Assembly: GCA_964573105.1 (NCBI GenBank)
Contig: CAZNIS010000029.1
Location: 1-64,000, forward strand
Source of the DNA: CAKZSB01 sp964573105
GTDB lineage: Bacteria > Pseudomonadota > Gammaproteobacteria > Granulosicoccales > Granulosicoccaceae
DNA: 64,000 nt
Direction: 5' to 3'
This document shows positions 51,843 to 60,557 of the stretch, piece after piece (within the stretch, counting starts at the first letter, position 1; each line of letters begins with the position of its first letter). A program made the translations under genes and the position numbers. Under the pieces are notes generated by a model, which was not told the DNA's origin, made no database searches, and was given only the letters and a program-made list of their open reading frames with translations.

Positions 51843-53383
51843 TGCCCGTGACTCCCGTTATCAATCCCGTGCGACGAGCGGCCGATCGAATTGGCGCGCG
51901 CCGACTTGGGCTCGGTTCGGCGCGGCCCAAGCTTTAGCGCAATCGAGGCCGCCGCAGATGCCAGCGACGAGCTTTTGCCACGGCTCAGCAACATTAGAAG
52001 CATGGACACAAAGCCCGCCACCACAAATGGGGTCACTGTCACTTTGCCGCGCTCGGTCTTTAGGATCAGGTCAGCAGATGGTGCAGTCGAATTGATATCG
52101 GCACTGGCGAACAGTTGATAGTTACCTGGCTCATCGAAACGCACATACCAACTGGACGCCAGATCGCTCTCGCTCCATGGGCCATCGGCGTCGCGCCCGG
52201 TCTCGTGCCAGAATTCGATGTATTTGTCGTAGATTTCCTGTCCGTCACTGTCTTCGATAGTCATCTCAACGCCAAACCAGGAATTGCGCTGAATCGTACG
52301 GATGCTGCTGTAGAACTTCATATTCACGCCGCCATCTTCGATCCTGAACTGCTGCACCGGCACATCGGTGCTGGCTGAATTGAGGCTGGCGGTGGCAAGC
52401 TGCGGCACATCGCCACGATCGAAAAACCAATAGCTGCCCAACAGAAGAAACAGCGTTGCAATAAACGCCTTGGCGGTGTTGGCCCAGCGCCGCATATCAC
52501 CCAGCTCAGAACCGCGGGCAAGTGCCTTAAGCATGACTTTGTCAGTCAAGGGCCTTGAGCGTATGAACTCGACCTCTTTGACTTTGCCAGTTTCGTCCAG
52601 TTGCGATTCAACACTGATATAAAACCGTTGCCCGGCCTGCTCACCCTTGCCACTTTGACGCATACCAAATTCAGCGCTGCGATGCCTGTCGTGCATGGCG
52701 GGCTGATAGGTAAACTCGCCGGCGGCAAATTGCAGCGACCACTCGCCGTGCTCCCAGGTACGGTCGTTGGGATCTGGCAATTTGGGGTCGTCTGGAATGT
52801 ATTTTTCGGCCCAGTAGCGATTGCTGCCATCATCTACCAGCCAGCGCAATTCGCGATTCTCGTTCAGCATCCACCAGCTTGTATAACGTGCAGCTGATCG
52901 CTCCCAGGTACTGTCCTCACCATCCCATTCGCGGATTTCTCCACTGTAGAGCTGAACACCCACCGCCTGCCAGCGCTCACCGTCGAGCTCCAGCATATCG
53001 CCGATGGTAAATCGTGCTTCCAGATCGAGCGCCTGGTTCCAGCGATTCAAACCCGACTCGGTTGCCGGGTGCTCGGCATCGCAGCCACAATAGTGACAGA
53101 TGATATGCACCGTATCGGGGTGTTGTCGCGCCAGCCCGGCGCCACAATTGGCACAGCGAAAGATCTTTGCCTGCTCGGGATTGAGCACCTTGACGTGATC
53201 GAGCAGTTTGTCGCTTAACTTGCCCTTGATCTGCTCGAGCTCGGCGGCCATCTCCGGGTATTGTTGCTGCAGGTCAGGGATTGCCTGCAGCGCTGCCTGC
53301 TCGTGCCCGGAGTCGGCGTGTTGTTGCAAGGTACCAAGCAGTTTATCGGGATGAATATCGGACAGCCGTTGTGATAATTGCAT
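51839..53383 (-). CDS. DUF4178 protein with zinc ribbon and two membrane helices
   Basis: A 514-residue protein. The helical N-terminus (1-70) is followed by a zinc ribbon (C77-x2-C80 ... C96-x2-C99), then a DUF4178 core rich in aromatic residues (LELDGERWQAVGVQLYSGEI, WERSAARYTSWWMLNENREL, RWLVDDGSN), a helix (about 303-322), an extracytoplasmic beta-rich section with FDEPGNYQLFASADI and a second helix (TVTPFVVAGFVSMLLMLLSR) before a basic tail. The ribbon should be cytoplasmic and the beta section periplasmic. The function is unknown. It starts 3 bases after the smaller DUF4178 gene and overlaps the 58-residue gene. Confidence 0.82.
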   Translation of the reverse strand: MQLSQRLSDIHPDKLLGTLQQHADSGHEQAALQAIPDLQQQYPEMAAELEQIKGKLSDKLLDHVKVLNPEQAKIFRCANCGAGLARQHPDTVHIICHYCGCDAEHPATESGLNRWNQALDLEARFTIGDMLELDGERWQAVGVQLYSGEIREWDGEDSTWERSAARYTSWWMLNENRELRWLVDDGSNRYWAEKYIPDDPKLPDPNDRTWEHGEWSLQFAAGEFTYQPAMHDRHRSAEFGMRQSGKGEQAGQRFYISVESQLDETGKVKEVEFIRSRPLTDKVMLKALARGSELGDMRRWANTAKAFIATLFLLLGSYWFFDRGDVPQLATASLNSASTDVPVQQFRIEDGGVNMKFYSSIRTIQRNSWFGVEMTIEDSDGQEIYDKYIEFWHETGRDADGPWSESDLASSWYVRFDEPGNYQLFASADINSTAPSADLILKTERGKVTVTPFVVAGFVSMLLMLLSRGKSSSLASAAASIALKLGPRRTEPKSARANSIGRSSHGIDNGSHGQ

Positions 53384-53386
53384 GGG

Positions 53387-53998
53387 CTATTTCCAGGCAA
53401 AGTTATCGGCATCGATCGGGATGCTGTCAGTCATGCCGACATCGTCGGCACTGATCTCCAGTGAGTACTCACGCCCACCGCCGACCACCTCGACACACAA
53501 CACCGCTTCGCCCGGAATGATGGTCATCGGCAGCGTGCCCTGTGCCCCCTCGACCGTGGCATCGTTTTTCTCGGTGACGAAAAAGCTCTGCCCATCGATA
53601 TTGACAAATGTTCCCACCGAGCAATCGCGCATGGTGGCGGCTGACACCTGCTGGTCAATCGTGGTGTGCAACTGATAACTGCCGTCGTCTTCTTCCAGCC
53701 ACTGATGGTTGCCATCTTCGAATTCAAGCCACCATTCATCCCAGTTGCCGGACCCATAACCGAGCCGGACGCGACCGGCTACGGTGAAATGGCGCCCGTC
53801 GATCGCCCCGCGACGCCCGACATACAATATCGACGGCGCATCCAGCGCGTGCTCGAATCCACCGCTCGCCACCCAGCCGTTGTTACCCAGATAGACCCAA
53901 TTGTCGCAGTGCGGACATTGCAGGCTGCGCGTGTGGGCGGTGACATCCTCAACGGCGACGCCGCAGGATGGACACGACAGAGAACGATGAAATGACAT
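53387..53998 (-). CDS. DUF4178 protein with N-terminal zinc ribbon
   Basis: A 203-residue soluble protein, first gene of the minus-strand operon. It opens with a zinc ribbon (C9-x2-C12 ... C28-x2-C31; SLSCPSCGVAVEDVT, LQCPHCDNWVYL), then the DUF4178 core: HFTVAGRVRLGYGSGNWDEW, WLEFEDGNHQWLEEDDGSYQ, and a second similar half. The ribbon-core pairing is repeated in the next gene, so the two may form a complex. It is divergent from the HlyU gene, with 118 bases between starts. Confidence 0.85.
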   Translation of the reverse strand: MSFHRSLSCPSCGVAVEDVTAHTRSLQCPHCDNWVYLGNNGWVASGGFEHALDAPSILYVGRRGAIDGRHFTVAGRVRLGYGSGNWDEWWLEFEDGNHQWLEEDDGSYQLHTTIDQQVSAATMRDCSVGTFVNIDGQSFFVTEKNDATVEGAQGTLPMTIIPGEAVLCVEVVGGGREYSLEISADDVGMTDSIPIDADNFAWK

Positions 53999-54116
53999 GA
54001 ATACTCCGCAATCTTGAACCGGTATTATATGCCGAAACGCTCGTACCGCCGCGATTGCCTGCGGCTGCCAGGCAATGCCCGTGCGCGAGCGCTCCTTTCA
54101 AACGAACGGCAACTGC

Positions 54117-54425
54117 ATGATCACATTTTTGAAAAACCTGTTTGGTGGCGCCGACAAGTCTGCCGCTGAACCCGGCATGGTGAAGGCCGACGGGGTCGAG
54201 TACAAAGGCTTTGTCATCACCCCTTCGCCGATTGTCGAGGGCAGCCAGTACCGCACCTGCGGCACCATTTCTCACACCGCCGAAGATGGCCAGGTGCGGC
54301 AGAGCCAGTACATTCGCGCCGATAACCACAGCAGCGAGCAGCAGGCCATCGACCACGCGATCAGCAAGGGCAAGCAGGTTATCGATGAACGCGGCGAGTC
54401 ACTTTTTGCCAGCGAGCGCTGCTGA
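54117..54425 (+). CDS. HlyU-family protein
   Basis: A 102-residue protein with the HlyU pattern: MITFLKNLFGG start, VEYKGFVITPSPIVEGSQYR, ICGTI-like TCGTISHTAEDGQV and FIRADNH-like YIRADNHSSEQQAIDHAISK, ending KGKQVIDERGESLF. The name comes from a regulator of haemolysin in Vibrio, but this subgroup has no helix-turn-helix motif, so DNA binding is doubtful. ATG 54117 is chosen over an in-frame start 14 codons earlier. Confidence 0.85.
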   Translation: MITFLKNLFGGADKSAAEPGMVKADGVEYKGFVITPSPIVEGSQYRTCGTISHTAEDGQVRQSQYIRADNHSSEQQAIDHAISKGKQVIDERGESLFASERC

Positions 54426-54446
54426 CCGCAACCGATTGGTTTGGCG

Positions 54447-55028
54447 TCAGGCGGCAGCCTGTTTCTGCCAGCGCCAAACTCGCAGCGGCGGGATGCTCAA
54501 CCACTCCCAGGCGACGCTGCGACTGTTCTCGGCGCGAAAGAAGGTGTTGAGCTGATCGACGCGCGGATTGACCTGATAGGCCACAAAACGCCCACCCGGC
54601 TGCAGCAGTGCGTGAATGCGCTGAATCAGCGCGGCGCCGGCACTGCGCTCCATGCACGAAAACGGAATGCCGGAAATAACCACATCAGGCTGATCGAGCT
54701 GATACTGCTCAAGAATCGACGATAGCTCGTGCGCATCACCGTGGTGTGCGATATAGCGCTGATCGCTGATCCTGCTGGAGAGCTGAAACAGGCCTTCATT
54801 TAGCTCGATACTGAGCAATCTCGCGTCGGCTGGCATAGCTGCCAGAATCGAGCGCGTGGTACCGCCATTGCCAGGCCCAAGCTCAACGATAGTTTTGGCC
54901 TGATGGACGCCCGCGGCACGCATGATGCGCCGTTTCAGGAAGCTGGAGCTGGGAATGATCGAACCCAACTGTCGCGGGTTTTTCAGGAATTCGCGCAGGA
55001 AGATCACCGCGTCGGATAGACTGCTCAC
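54447..55028 (-). CDS. SAM-dependent methyltransferase, PmtA-like (phospholipid N-methyltransferase type)
   Basis: A 193-residue class I methyltransferase: FLREFLKNPRQLGSIIPSSS then IVELGPGNGGTTRSIL (SAM motif I), LLSIELNEGLF and VVISGIPFSCM (motif IV). The KNPRxxGSIxPSS start is typical of phosphatidylethanolamine N-methyltransferase (PmtA) and its close relatives, so it may methylate a lipid head group; related enzymes of unknown target exist. It ends 21 bases from the HlyU stop (convergent). Confidence 0.85.
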   Translation of the reverse strand: MSSLSDAVIFLREFLKNPRQLGSIIPSSSFLKRRIMRAAGVHQAKTIVELGPGNGGTTRSILAAMPADARLLSIELNEGLFQLSSRISDQRYIAHHGDAHELSSILEQYQLDQPDVVISGIPFSCMERSAGAALIQRIHALLQPGGRFVAYQVNPRVDQLNTFFRAENSRSVAWEWLSIPPLRVWRWQKQAAA

Positions 55029-55252
55029 CGTGTGCTCCGGGTTGTTGAGGTGCGCGCCAATCTGCGGATTACAAAACCACGCCGATTTGCAAGCGCGCCA
55101 CGCTAGCCGAAAGCGGGATGACTGGCAACCTGGCCTGTGGATTCGTAATTATCCACAATGCCAAACATCAGACTCCACAACGTTCAGGGCGCGCGCTTAA
55201 GATTTGCCCGGTCGGGTCGCAAGCGTCTCTACTGTCGCAGCGAGTCACAACC

Positions 55253-56095
55253 ATGCAAGCAATGCTGGCCGCGTTGGCAATGTCGTTATCGTTATTTGCC
55301 ACGGCCGATGCTGGACAACCTTCGCCCAGTGAAAAGCTACTGGCACACACTGGCCTGGCACAGCAGGCTCGGCTGCTGCACTCGCTCGTCAGCGAAGCTG
55401 CAATCGACAATCGCACACGTTGCGGTTTGGATAATCAGACCGTACCGGCGTTGGCGGCTACGCGATATGACGCAAGCTCGTTGCTTGCCGATGCCTCGCG
55501 TCAGATGCAGCGCCAGATCACTTCTACGGCGGCCGAGCATCTGCTTAGCTGGTTTGAGTCTGCAGCTGGCCAGCGCATCGCCGAGCTTGAGAAAAACGAC
55601 CCGCTGGCAACCGAGCCTAGTGCCCGCACGCGCGCACTGATTGCCGAGCTGGCTAATAATCGAAGCAACACAACTGATCCGCGCGCGCAGGCTATCCTCG
55701 ATATTGTGAAACATACCCGCGTGGCACGGTTCACAGCACTGTTGGGCAGCGAAATCGAATACGCTGGCGCAATTGCCAGTGGTTGCCTGACACGTGCTGA
55801 CATCGACGGCAAAGCCAGATTGATTGAGCAAGTGCGCGCGGACGCCATTCGCACAGATTATGCGCTGTTGCAGCAGATTGTGGCCTTCGAAGCCCCGATG
55901 GAAATGGCGCTCGTCTTTCAGCCCTTGAGCGATTTGCAGCTACTGGCCTATCGGGATTTCACGCAACACGCCCTCTCGCGCCACTTCTATCGAACGCTAA
56001 CGGATGCGTTCATCGGCAGTTTTCAATCGGCATCGGATCATTTGCGCCACACGACAAACGCGGCAGATCCGGTTACGGCCTCGAATCAGGACTGA
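55253..56095 (+). CDS. Exported helical protein, DUF2059-like
   Basis: A 280-residue protein with a signal peptide (MLAALAMSLSLFATADAG) and a mostly alpha-helical body: LLAHTGLAQQARLLHSLVSE and, near the C-terminus, FEAPMEMALVFQPLSDLQLL AYRDFTQHALSRHFYR. The last part resembles the helical end of DUF2059 proteins; I hold this loosely. No catalytic motif is apparent. ATG 55253 is chosen for the signal peptide. Its last 10 bases overlap the convergent dioxygenase gene. Confidence 0.7.
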   Translation: MQAMLAALAMSLSLFATADAGQPSPSEKLLAHTGLAQQARLLHSLVSEAAIDNRTRCGLDNQTVPALAATRYDASSLLADASRQMQRQITSTAAEHLLSWFESAAGQRIAELEKNDPLATEPSARTRALIAELANNRSNTTDPRAQAILDIVKHTRVARFTALLGSEIEYAGAIASGCLTRADIDGKARLIEQVRADAIRTDYALLQQIVAFEAPMEMALVFQPLSDLQLLAYRDFTQHALSRHFYRTLTDAFIGSFQSASDHLRHTTNAADPVTASNQD

Positions 56096-56724
56096 TCGGG
56101 CAAATATTCCTCGCGCCAGTTCAGCACGACATTAAACGAAATCGAAATCCGATTTTGCCGCGACAAGTTCGGGTGGACGAAATGATGCAGAAACGAGGGC
56201 CATAGCAGTATCGTCCCCGGCTCCGGCAGCAAACTGAATTCCGCTTCAATCTGTGGATCATCGCGAATCGCAGTCATGTTGGCCTGCGCGCGCGGATCGT
56301 AGAAGGAAATCGCTGAGGGCCTGCGGTCCGAGCGACCTGGCAGCGGCTCGACCGAATCCGGCACTGCCACATAATAAGTGCCGCTCAGGTAGCTGTGCGG
56401 ATGGTTGTGCAAGTCGTGATAGTCGCCGAAGCGGTTGATGTTGGCCCAGGCCTGCAGCCGCCATTCCGATTGATAGACCTGTCCCTGTGCACGCAGGTAG
56501 TCGATAACGGTCTTGTTGATGCATTGAGCCAGCCAGCTGATCGCCGGATGATCCATCTTCAGTAGATCCGCCTCTCTGTAGCGAGTGGTCATTTCATCCT
56601 GATCAGCATCCAGCCGCTCGATCAGCTCGGCCAGCACACCGTTGGCAGCCTCGTGCCCCGGCAGCGTTCTGCGCAGCAAACGGGTAGGCCACAGACTGTA
56701 GATACCATCTTGATCGGCTTGCAT
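56086..56724 (-). CDS. 2-oxoglutarate/Fe(II)-dependent oxygenase-like protein (TIGR02466 type)
   Basis: A 212-residue protein with a double-stranded beta-helix of the kind seen in the TIGR02466 family. The metal motif is in RFGDYHDLHNHPHSYLSGTY (His and Asp/His), with a second histidine in WPSFLHHFVHPNLSRQNRIS, where the arginine would bind 2-oxoglutarate. ATG 56724 is chosen; the frame is open further upstream but without family sequence. The substrate is unknown. It is divergent from the ABC transporter remnant. Confidence 0.85.
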   Translation of the reverse strand: MQADQDGIYSLWPTRLLRRTLPGHEAANGVLAELIERLDADQDEMTTRYREADLLKMDHPAISWLAQCINKTVIDYLRAQGQVYQSEWRLQAWANINRFGDYHDLHNHPHSYLSGTYYVAVPDSVEPLPGRSDRRPSAISFYDPRAQANMTAIRDDPQIEAEFSLLPEPGTILLWPSFLHHFVHPNLSRQNRISISFNVVLNWREEYLPDQS

Positions 56725-56831
56725 GGGCGAATGATCAGTTTTAAGCAGGATTTTAGGTCGGGAACGGCCTTTCTCGGCAGGCGTGACGACATGCGCTGAC
56801 TGCCAGCACGGTACAACTTCCCGTTGCATCT

Positions 56832-57380
56832 ATGCAATACTTCGGGCAGATACTTGCCCGAGAAATGCACATGACTGCCCCGGCCCTGCAATCGCTCTCC
56901 ACTTGCCTGAAACGCTCGTTGTTGCCACTGCTGGCCATTCTGTCGGTATGGACTACCGCTTATGCAGAAGACGCGGCAGTACGCGTTGGCGTACTGAAGT
57001 TCGGCACCGTCAACTGGGAGCTGAACAGTGTCGAGCATCACGCCATCGACACCGCCAACGGCATCGATCTGCAAGTCAGCGGCTACGCCAACGGCAATGC
57101 CGCCAAGATCGCCTTTCAGGGTGGCGAGGTCGATGTCATCGTGACGGACTGGATCTGGGTAGCTCGCTAGCTGCAGGAGTCAGGCGCACTAATCATTTTT
57201 TATCTAGCCAATAACAATTCGTTTACGCATGCTGTCGAATTGATTCGATTTGCGTTCTACGGCAAATTCAACTGGCTGTCTTTTGCAGTGGTGCTTTTCA
57301 CCCTGATCGTTGCGATGTTTTTTGCCATTCGTGGCTACGATCCACAACGCGGTACAATGCGCAAGATTCGAAAACCATGA
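56832..57380 (+). pseudogene. ABC transporter remnant: substrate-binding protein start fused in frame, across a stop, to a membrane-protein end
   Basis: Codons 1-112 give a signal peptide (LLPLLAILSVWTTAYAE) and the first 70 residues of a periplasmic binding protein (VRVGVLKFGTVNWELNSVEH, GNAAKIAFQGGEVDVIVTDW) up to WIWVAR, then TAG. The same frame stays open for 69 more codons, starting LQESGALIIFYLANNNSFTH, with a membrane helix (LSFAVVLFTLIVAMFFAIRG) and the basic end GTMRKIRKP before TGA. Binding proteins are about 300 residues, so this is best read as an operon collapsed by an internal deletion, leaving the first gene's head and the last gene's tail. The identity of the tail as an ABC permease is my inference. 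Confidence 0.7.
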
Positions 57381-57423
57381 CTTTATCCGGGCACACTAAG
57401 CATCATCACTACGGGCAAACAAT

Positions 57424-59013
57424 GTGAGCGAAGACAACGCCACCTTTGACTACATCATCGTGGGAGCGGGCTCCACTGGCGCGGTGCTGGCGAATCGACT
57501 GTCAGACCAACACAGTGTGTTGTTGCTGGAGGCCGGGCCACCCGATCGCAACCCGTGGATTCACATCCCGATTGGCTACTATCGCAATATTCTGCATCCG
57601 GTCCTGAGCTGGAACTATCAAACTGAACCGGAGCCGGGCACCGGCAATCGGCGTATCACCTGGCCAAGGGGCAGGACGCTGGGCGGCTCCAGCGCCATCA
57701 ATGGACTGGTATACATTCGCGGTCAGGCCGAAGATTTCGATCACTGGGAATCACTCGGTAACAGCGGATGGGGCTACAAAGACGTACTGCCCTATTTCGT
57801 TAAAAGTGAAAACCAGCAGCACGGTGCAAACCCGTGGCACGGCGATGACGGTCCACTGGAAGTCACCGACTCCATGCAAAGCACATTGGCCGATGCCTAC
57901 ATCGATGCCTGCGGGCAGGCACAGATTCGCCGCAACGATGATTTTAATGGTGCCGAACAAGAGGGGGCCGGTTACTTTCAACTCACTGTAACCCGCAAGG
58001 GCAGACGGGCAAGCACTGGCGTGGCGTACCTTAAACCCGCCCGCGCGCGCGCCAATCTGCATATAGAGACTAACGCGCTGGCAGAACAAATCATTCTCGA
58101 TGGCAAGCGCGCCACCGGCGTGCGCTATCGGCGCGGGCCGCAAACCTTAACGGCCAACGCGAGCAAAGAGGTGATCATTTGCGGCGGCGCAATCAATTCG
58201 CCACAACTGCTGCAGTTGTCCGGCATTGGACCTGCCGCGGTACTAAACAACGCCGGCATCGACGTAAAACACGAGCTGCCCGGTGTGGGCGAAAACCTGC
58301 AGGATCACTATCAAATCAGGGTGGTGTATGAGTGTACCCGGCCGGAAACACTTAACGACGTGGCTAACAGCGTGTGGCGTAAACTCGGCGCCGGTATCCG
58401 CTATGCAACCACTCGCAGCGGCCCACTGACCATCGGTGCCGGCCAGGTGGGTGTATTCGCCAAAACCCGACCGGATCTCGACACCCCGGACGTGCAGTTT
58501 CACTTCATCCCGTTCAGTGCTGCGCGCCCCGGAGAAGGCCTGCATAAATACCCCGGCTTCACCGTATCCGTCTGTCAATTGCGACCAGAAAGTCGGGGCA
58601 GTGTACACATCAACAGCACCAATCCGGCACAACATCCACTGATAAAGCCCAACTATCTGGCGACTGAATCCGATCGCCAAACTATGCTGGATGGTATCCA
58701 GCTGATCCGTCGAGTCGGACAAACCCCCGCAATACAACCCTGGATTAAGCGCGAATCAATCCCCGGAGAGGAAGTAAAAAGCGACGCCGACCTCGCCCGC
58801 TATATCGCCGAATCCGGCAACACCATTTTCCACCCCAGCGGCACCTGTAAAATGGGGACAGACTCGTTGGCAGTCGTCGATCCCGAGCTGCGGGTGCATG
58901 GCTTGCAGGGACTGCGCGTCGCCGATGCGTCGATTATGCCGACCGTGGTGTCAGGCAATACCAATGCGCCCTGCATCATGATTGGTGAGAAGTTGGCGGA
59001 TATGATGATGTAA
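57424..59013 (+). CDS. GMC-family FAD oxidoreductase (choline dehydrogenase/alcohol oxidase type)
   Basis: A 529-residue flavoenzyme that oxidises a primary alcohol. The FAD motif is YIIVGAGSTGAVLANRLSDQ; other signatures are GRTLGGSSAINGLVYIRGQA, VIICGGAINSPQLLQLSGIG and the C-terminal HPSGTCKMG with the catalytic histidine and VADASIMPTVVSGNTNAP. It resembles BetA and other membrane-associated alcohol dehydrogenases. GTG 57424 is the start, 43 bases after the ABC remnant, which suggests the lost transporter once supplied its substrate. Confidence 0.94.
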   Translation: MSEDNATFDYIIVGAGSTGAVLANRLSDQHSVLLLEAGPPDRNPWIHIPIGYYRNILHPVLSWNYQTEPEPGTGNRRITWPRGRTLGGSSAINGLVYIRGQAEDFDHWESLGNSGWGYKDVLPYFVKSENQQHGANPWHGDDGPLEVTDSMQSTLADAYIDACGQAQIRRNDDFNGAEQEGAGYFQLTVTRKGRRASTGVAYLKPARARANLHIETNALAEQIILDGKRATGVRYRRGPQTLTANASKEVIICGGAINSPQLLQLSGIGPAAVLNNAGIDVKHELPGVGENLQDHYQIRVVYECTRPETLNDVANSVWRKLGAGIRYATTRSGPLTIGAGQVGVFAKTRPDLDTPDVQFHFIPFSAARPGEGLHKYPGFTVSVCQLRPESRGSVHINSTNPAQHPLIKPNYLATESDRQTMLDGIQLIRRVGQTPAIQPWIKRESIPGEEVKSDADLARYIAESGNTIFHPSGTCKMGTDSLAVVDPELRVHGLQGLRVADASIMPTVVSGNTNAPCIMIGEKLADMMM

Positions 59014-59100
59014 ACAATTTTTGATATCGTCTACCGAACGCGCGTGTCTGCAGCGCGTCAGGTTTGATCAATTCTGTGTGCGTGCAAGAGGTAGAGAATT

Positions 59101-60465
59101 TTGGAGTCAACCACCACACTCGAAGCAGCGCTCGCGGCATGGCTGGCATTCATGGCCGAGCTTGATGTCGATATGGCCCGCTTTCTGTTGCCCCCGGCCA
59201 CCGAAACTCAGATCGCTGCGGTCGAGCAGGAAATCGGTTATCGCCTGCCAACAGATCTACGCGAACTCTACCTTTTTGCCAATGGACAAGCCGGCAGGCC
59301 AGACGCTGCGGCAGCATTGACCACACAATCGAAAGAGACGCGATGGGCTCCTTTGTTCGGCAACTACGAGTTTCTGCCGATCGAGCAAGCGCTGGAAATG
59401 TGGCGCGTGCAAAAAGAAATTTACAGTGACCCAATGTTCAGCGAGGAGGATTTCTCTTGGAGTGTTCGAAGCGGTGATCCGGTAGACCCCAAGGGCTGGA
59501 ATCGATACTGGTTTGTATTCGCCGGTCGTGAAGTCAATCACTACTTGGTTGACACTCGTCCTCCCGCCGCCGGCACGCCGGGACAGGTTGTCGTACATGG
59601 CGCCGACGAGTGGGAACTTCAGGTCCTTGCATCGTCAGTAACCGAACTGATGCAACAGGCTGCACAACGCCTCGATCCGCAGGACGCAACGCGCTATTTT
59701 TATTCAGACACTGGTGAATTCCCTCAAACGGTGTATTTTGACATGGATTGGCAAAAGCATATTCCCACAGAGCAGGAGCTGCACGAAGAACAGGCAGCAC
59801 TGGAACGTGAACATCAGGACTGGCTGGACCGGCACCCAACCTTTGTCCAGTGGCAACAGGAACAACTGGACTTGCGGCAACGCCGCCAGGATCAATTCGC
59901 TGACTGGCTAGGCGCTCGTGGCTACAGTAAAGCACAAAGTGATGAAATCGTGCGCATCAGCACAGGTGAATTCATGGGGCTGATGGGCGGTGCATTCGCC
60001 ACGGGAACCCAAGTGGTTGCAATGCCCGAGCACGTACTGAAAGAACTGGAATCCGGGGAACCGGAAGAGCAGGACAAACTATACCTTTTGCAGACAGCCG
60101 CCCTGGGCCTCGCAACAGGAACAGTCGACGAATCACCCGCTACCATCCTTCGTCGCAGGGAAATCAGTTATCTCTATACCGACGTCATGATTCTGTACGA
60201 GGAAATGGCACCACAACAGCGACTGGTACCCGCAAAAGAGCAATTGCGTCTGATCAGTCAGTTTCATCTCGAACAGGAAATGATCTCTCAAACTCTGTAC
60301 AACGGTCTTGATGAATTGCTGCAGGAACTACAATCCAAGGTGTTGGATGAGCCGCAATACATCGGGCTTAACCATGATGCGATGGTCAGTGCAGAACCAA
60401 TCGTTGAAATCTGTGAGTCTGAACGCTGTCATAAAATTTCCCTACAGCCGTACTTAAGCTTATAG
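59101..60465 (+). CDS. SMI1/KNR4-domain protein with long C-terminal region
   Basis: A 454-residue soluble protein starting at TTG 59101 after AGAGGT. The N-terminal 130 residues are an SMI1/KNR4 domain: LPPATETQIAAVEQEIGYRL then PTDLRELYLFANGQ and FGNYEFLPIEQALEMW. SMI1 domains often occur as immunity proteins to polymorphic toxins. After that come a charged coiled coil (about 220-275, EEQAALEREHQDWLDRHPTF) and a helical region I cannot assign. No toxin gene is next to it, so its role is open. Confidence 0.8.
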   Translation: MESTTTLEAALAAWLAFMAELDVDMARFLLPPATETQIAAVEQEIGYRLPTDLRELYLFANGQAGRPDAAAALTTQSKETRWAPLFGNYEFLPIEQALEMWRVQKEIYSDPMFSEEDFSWSVRSGDPVDPKGWNRYWFVFAGREVNHYLVDTRPPAAGTPGQVVVHGADEWELQVLASSVTELMQQAAQRLDPQDATRYFYSDTGEFPQTVYFDMDWQKHIPTEQELHEEQAALEREHQDWLDRHPTFVQWQQEQLDLRQRRQDQFADWLGARGYSKAQSDEIVRISTGEFMGLMGGAFATGTQVVAMPEHVLKELESGEPEEQDKLYLLQTAALGLATGTVDESPATILRRREISYLYTDVMILYEEMAPQQRLVPAKEQLRLISQFHLEQEMISQTLYNGLDELLQELQSKVLDEPQYIGLNHDAMVSAEPIVEICESERCHKISLQPYLSL

Positions 60466-60557
60466 ACCGAGACTGTTCCAGCGGTGCAAGCACGATTTGC
60501 CCGACGGCAATCGATACTGGACTAACGTCGGTTTGTCGCCGTCAGGGTATCGGCCTT

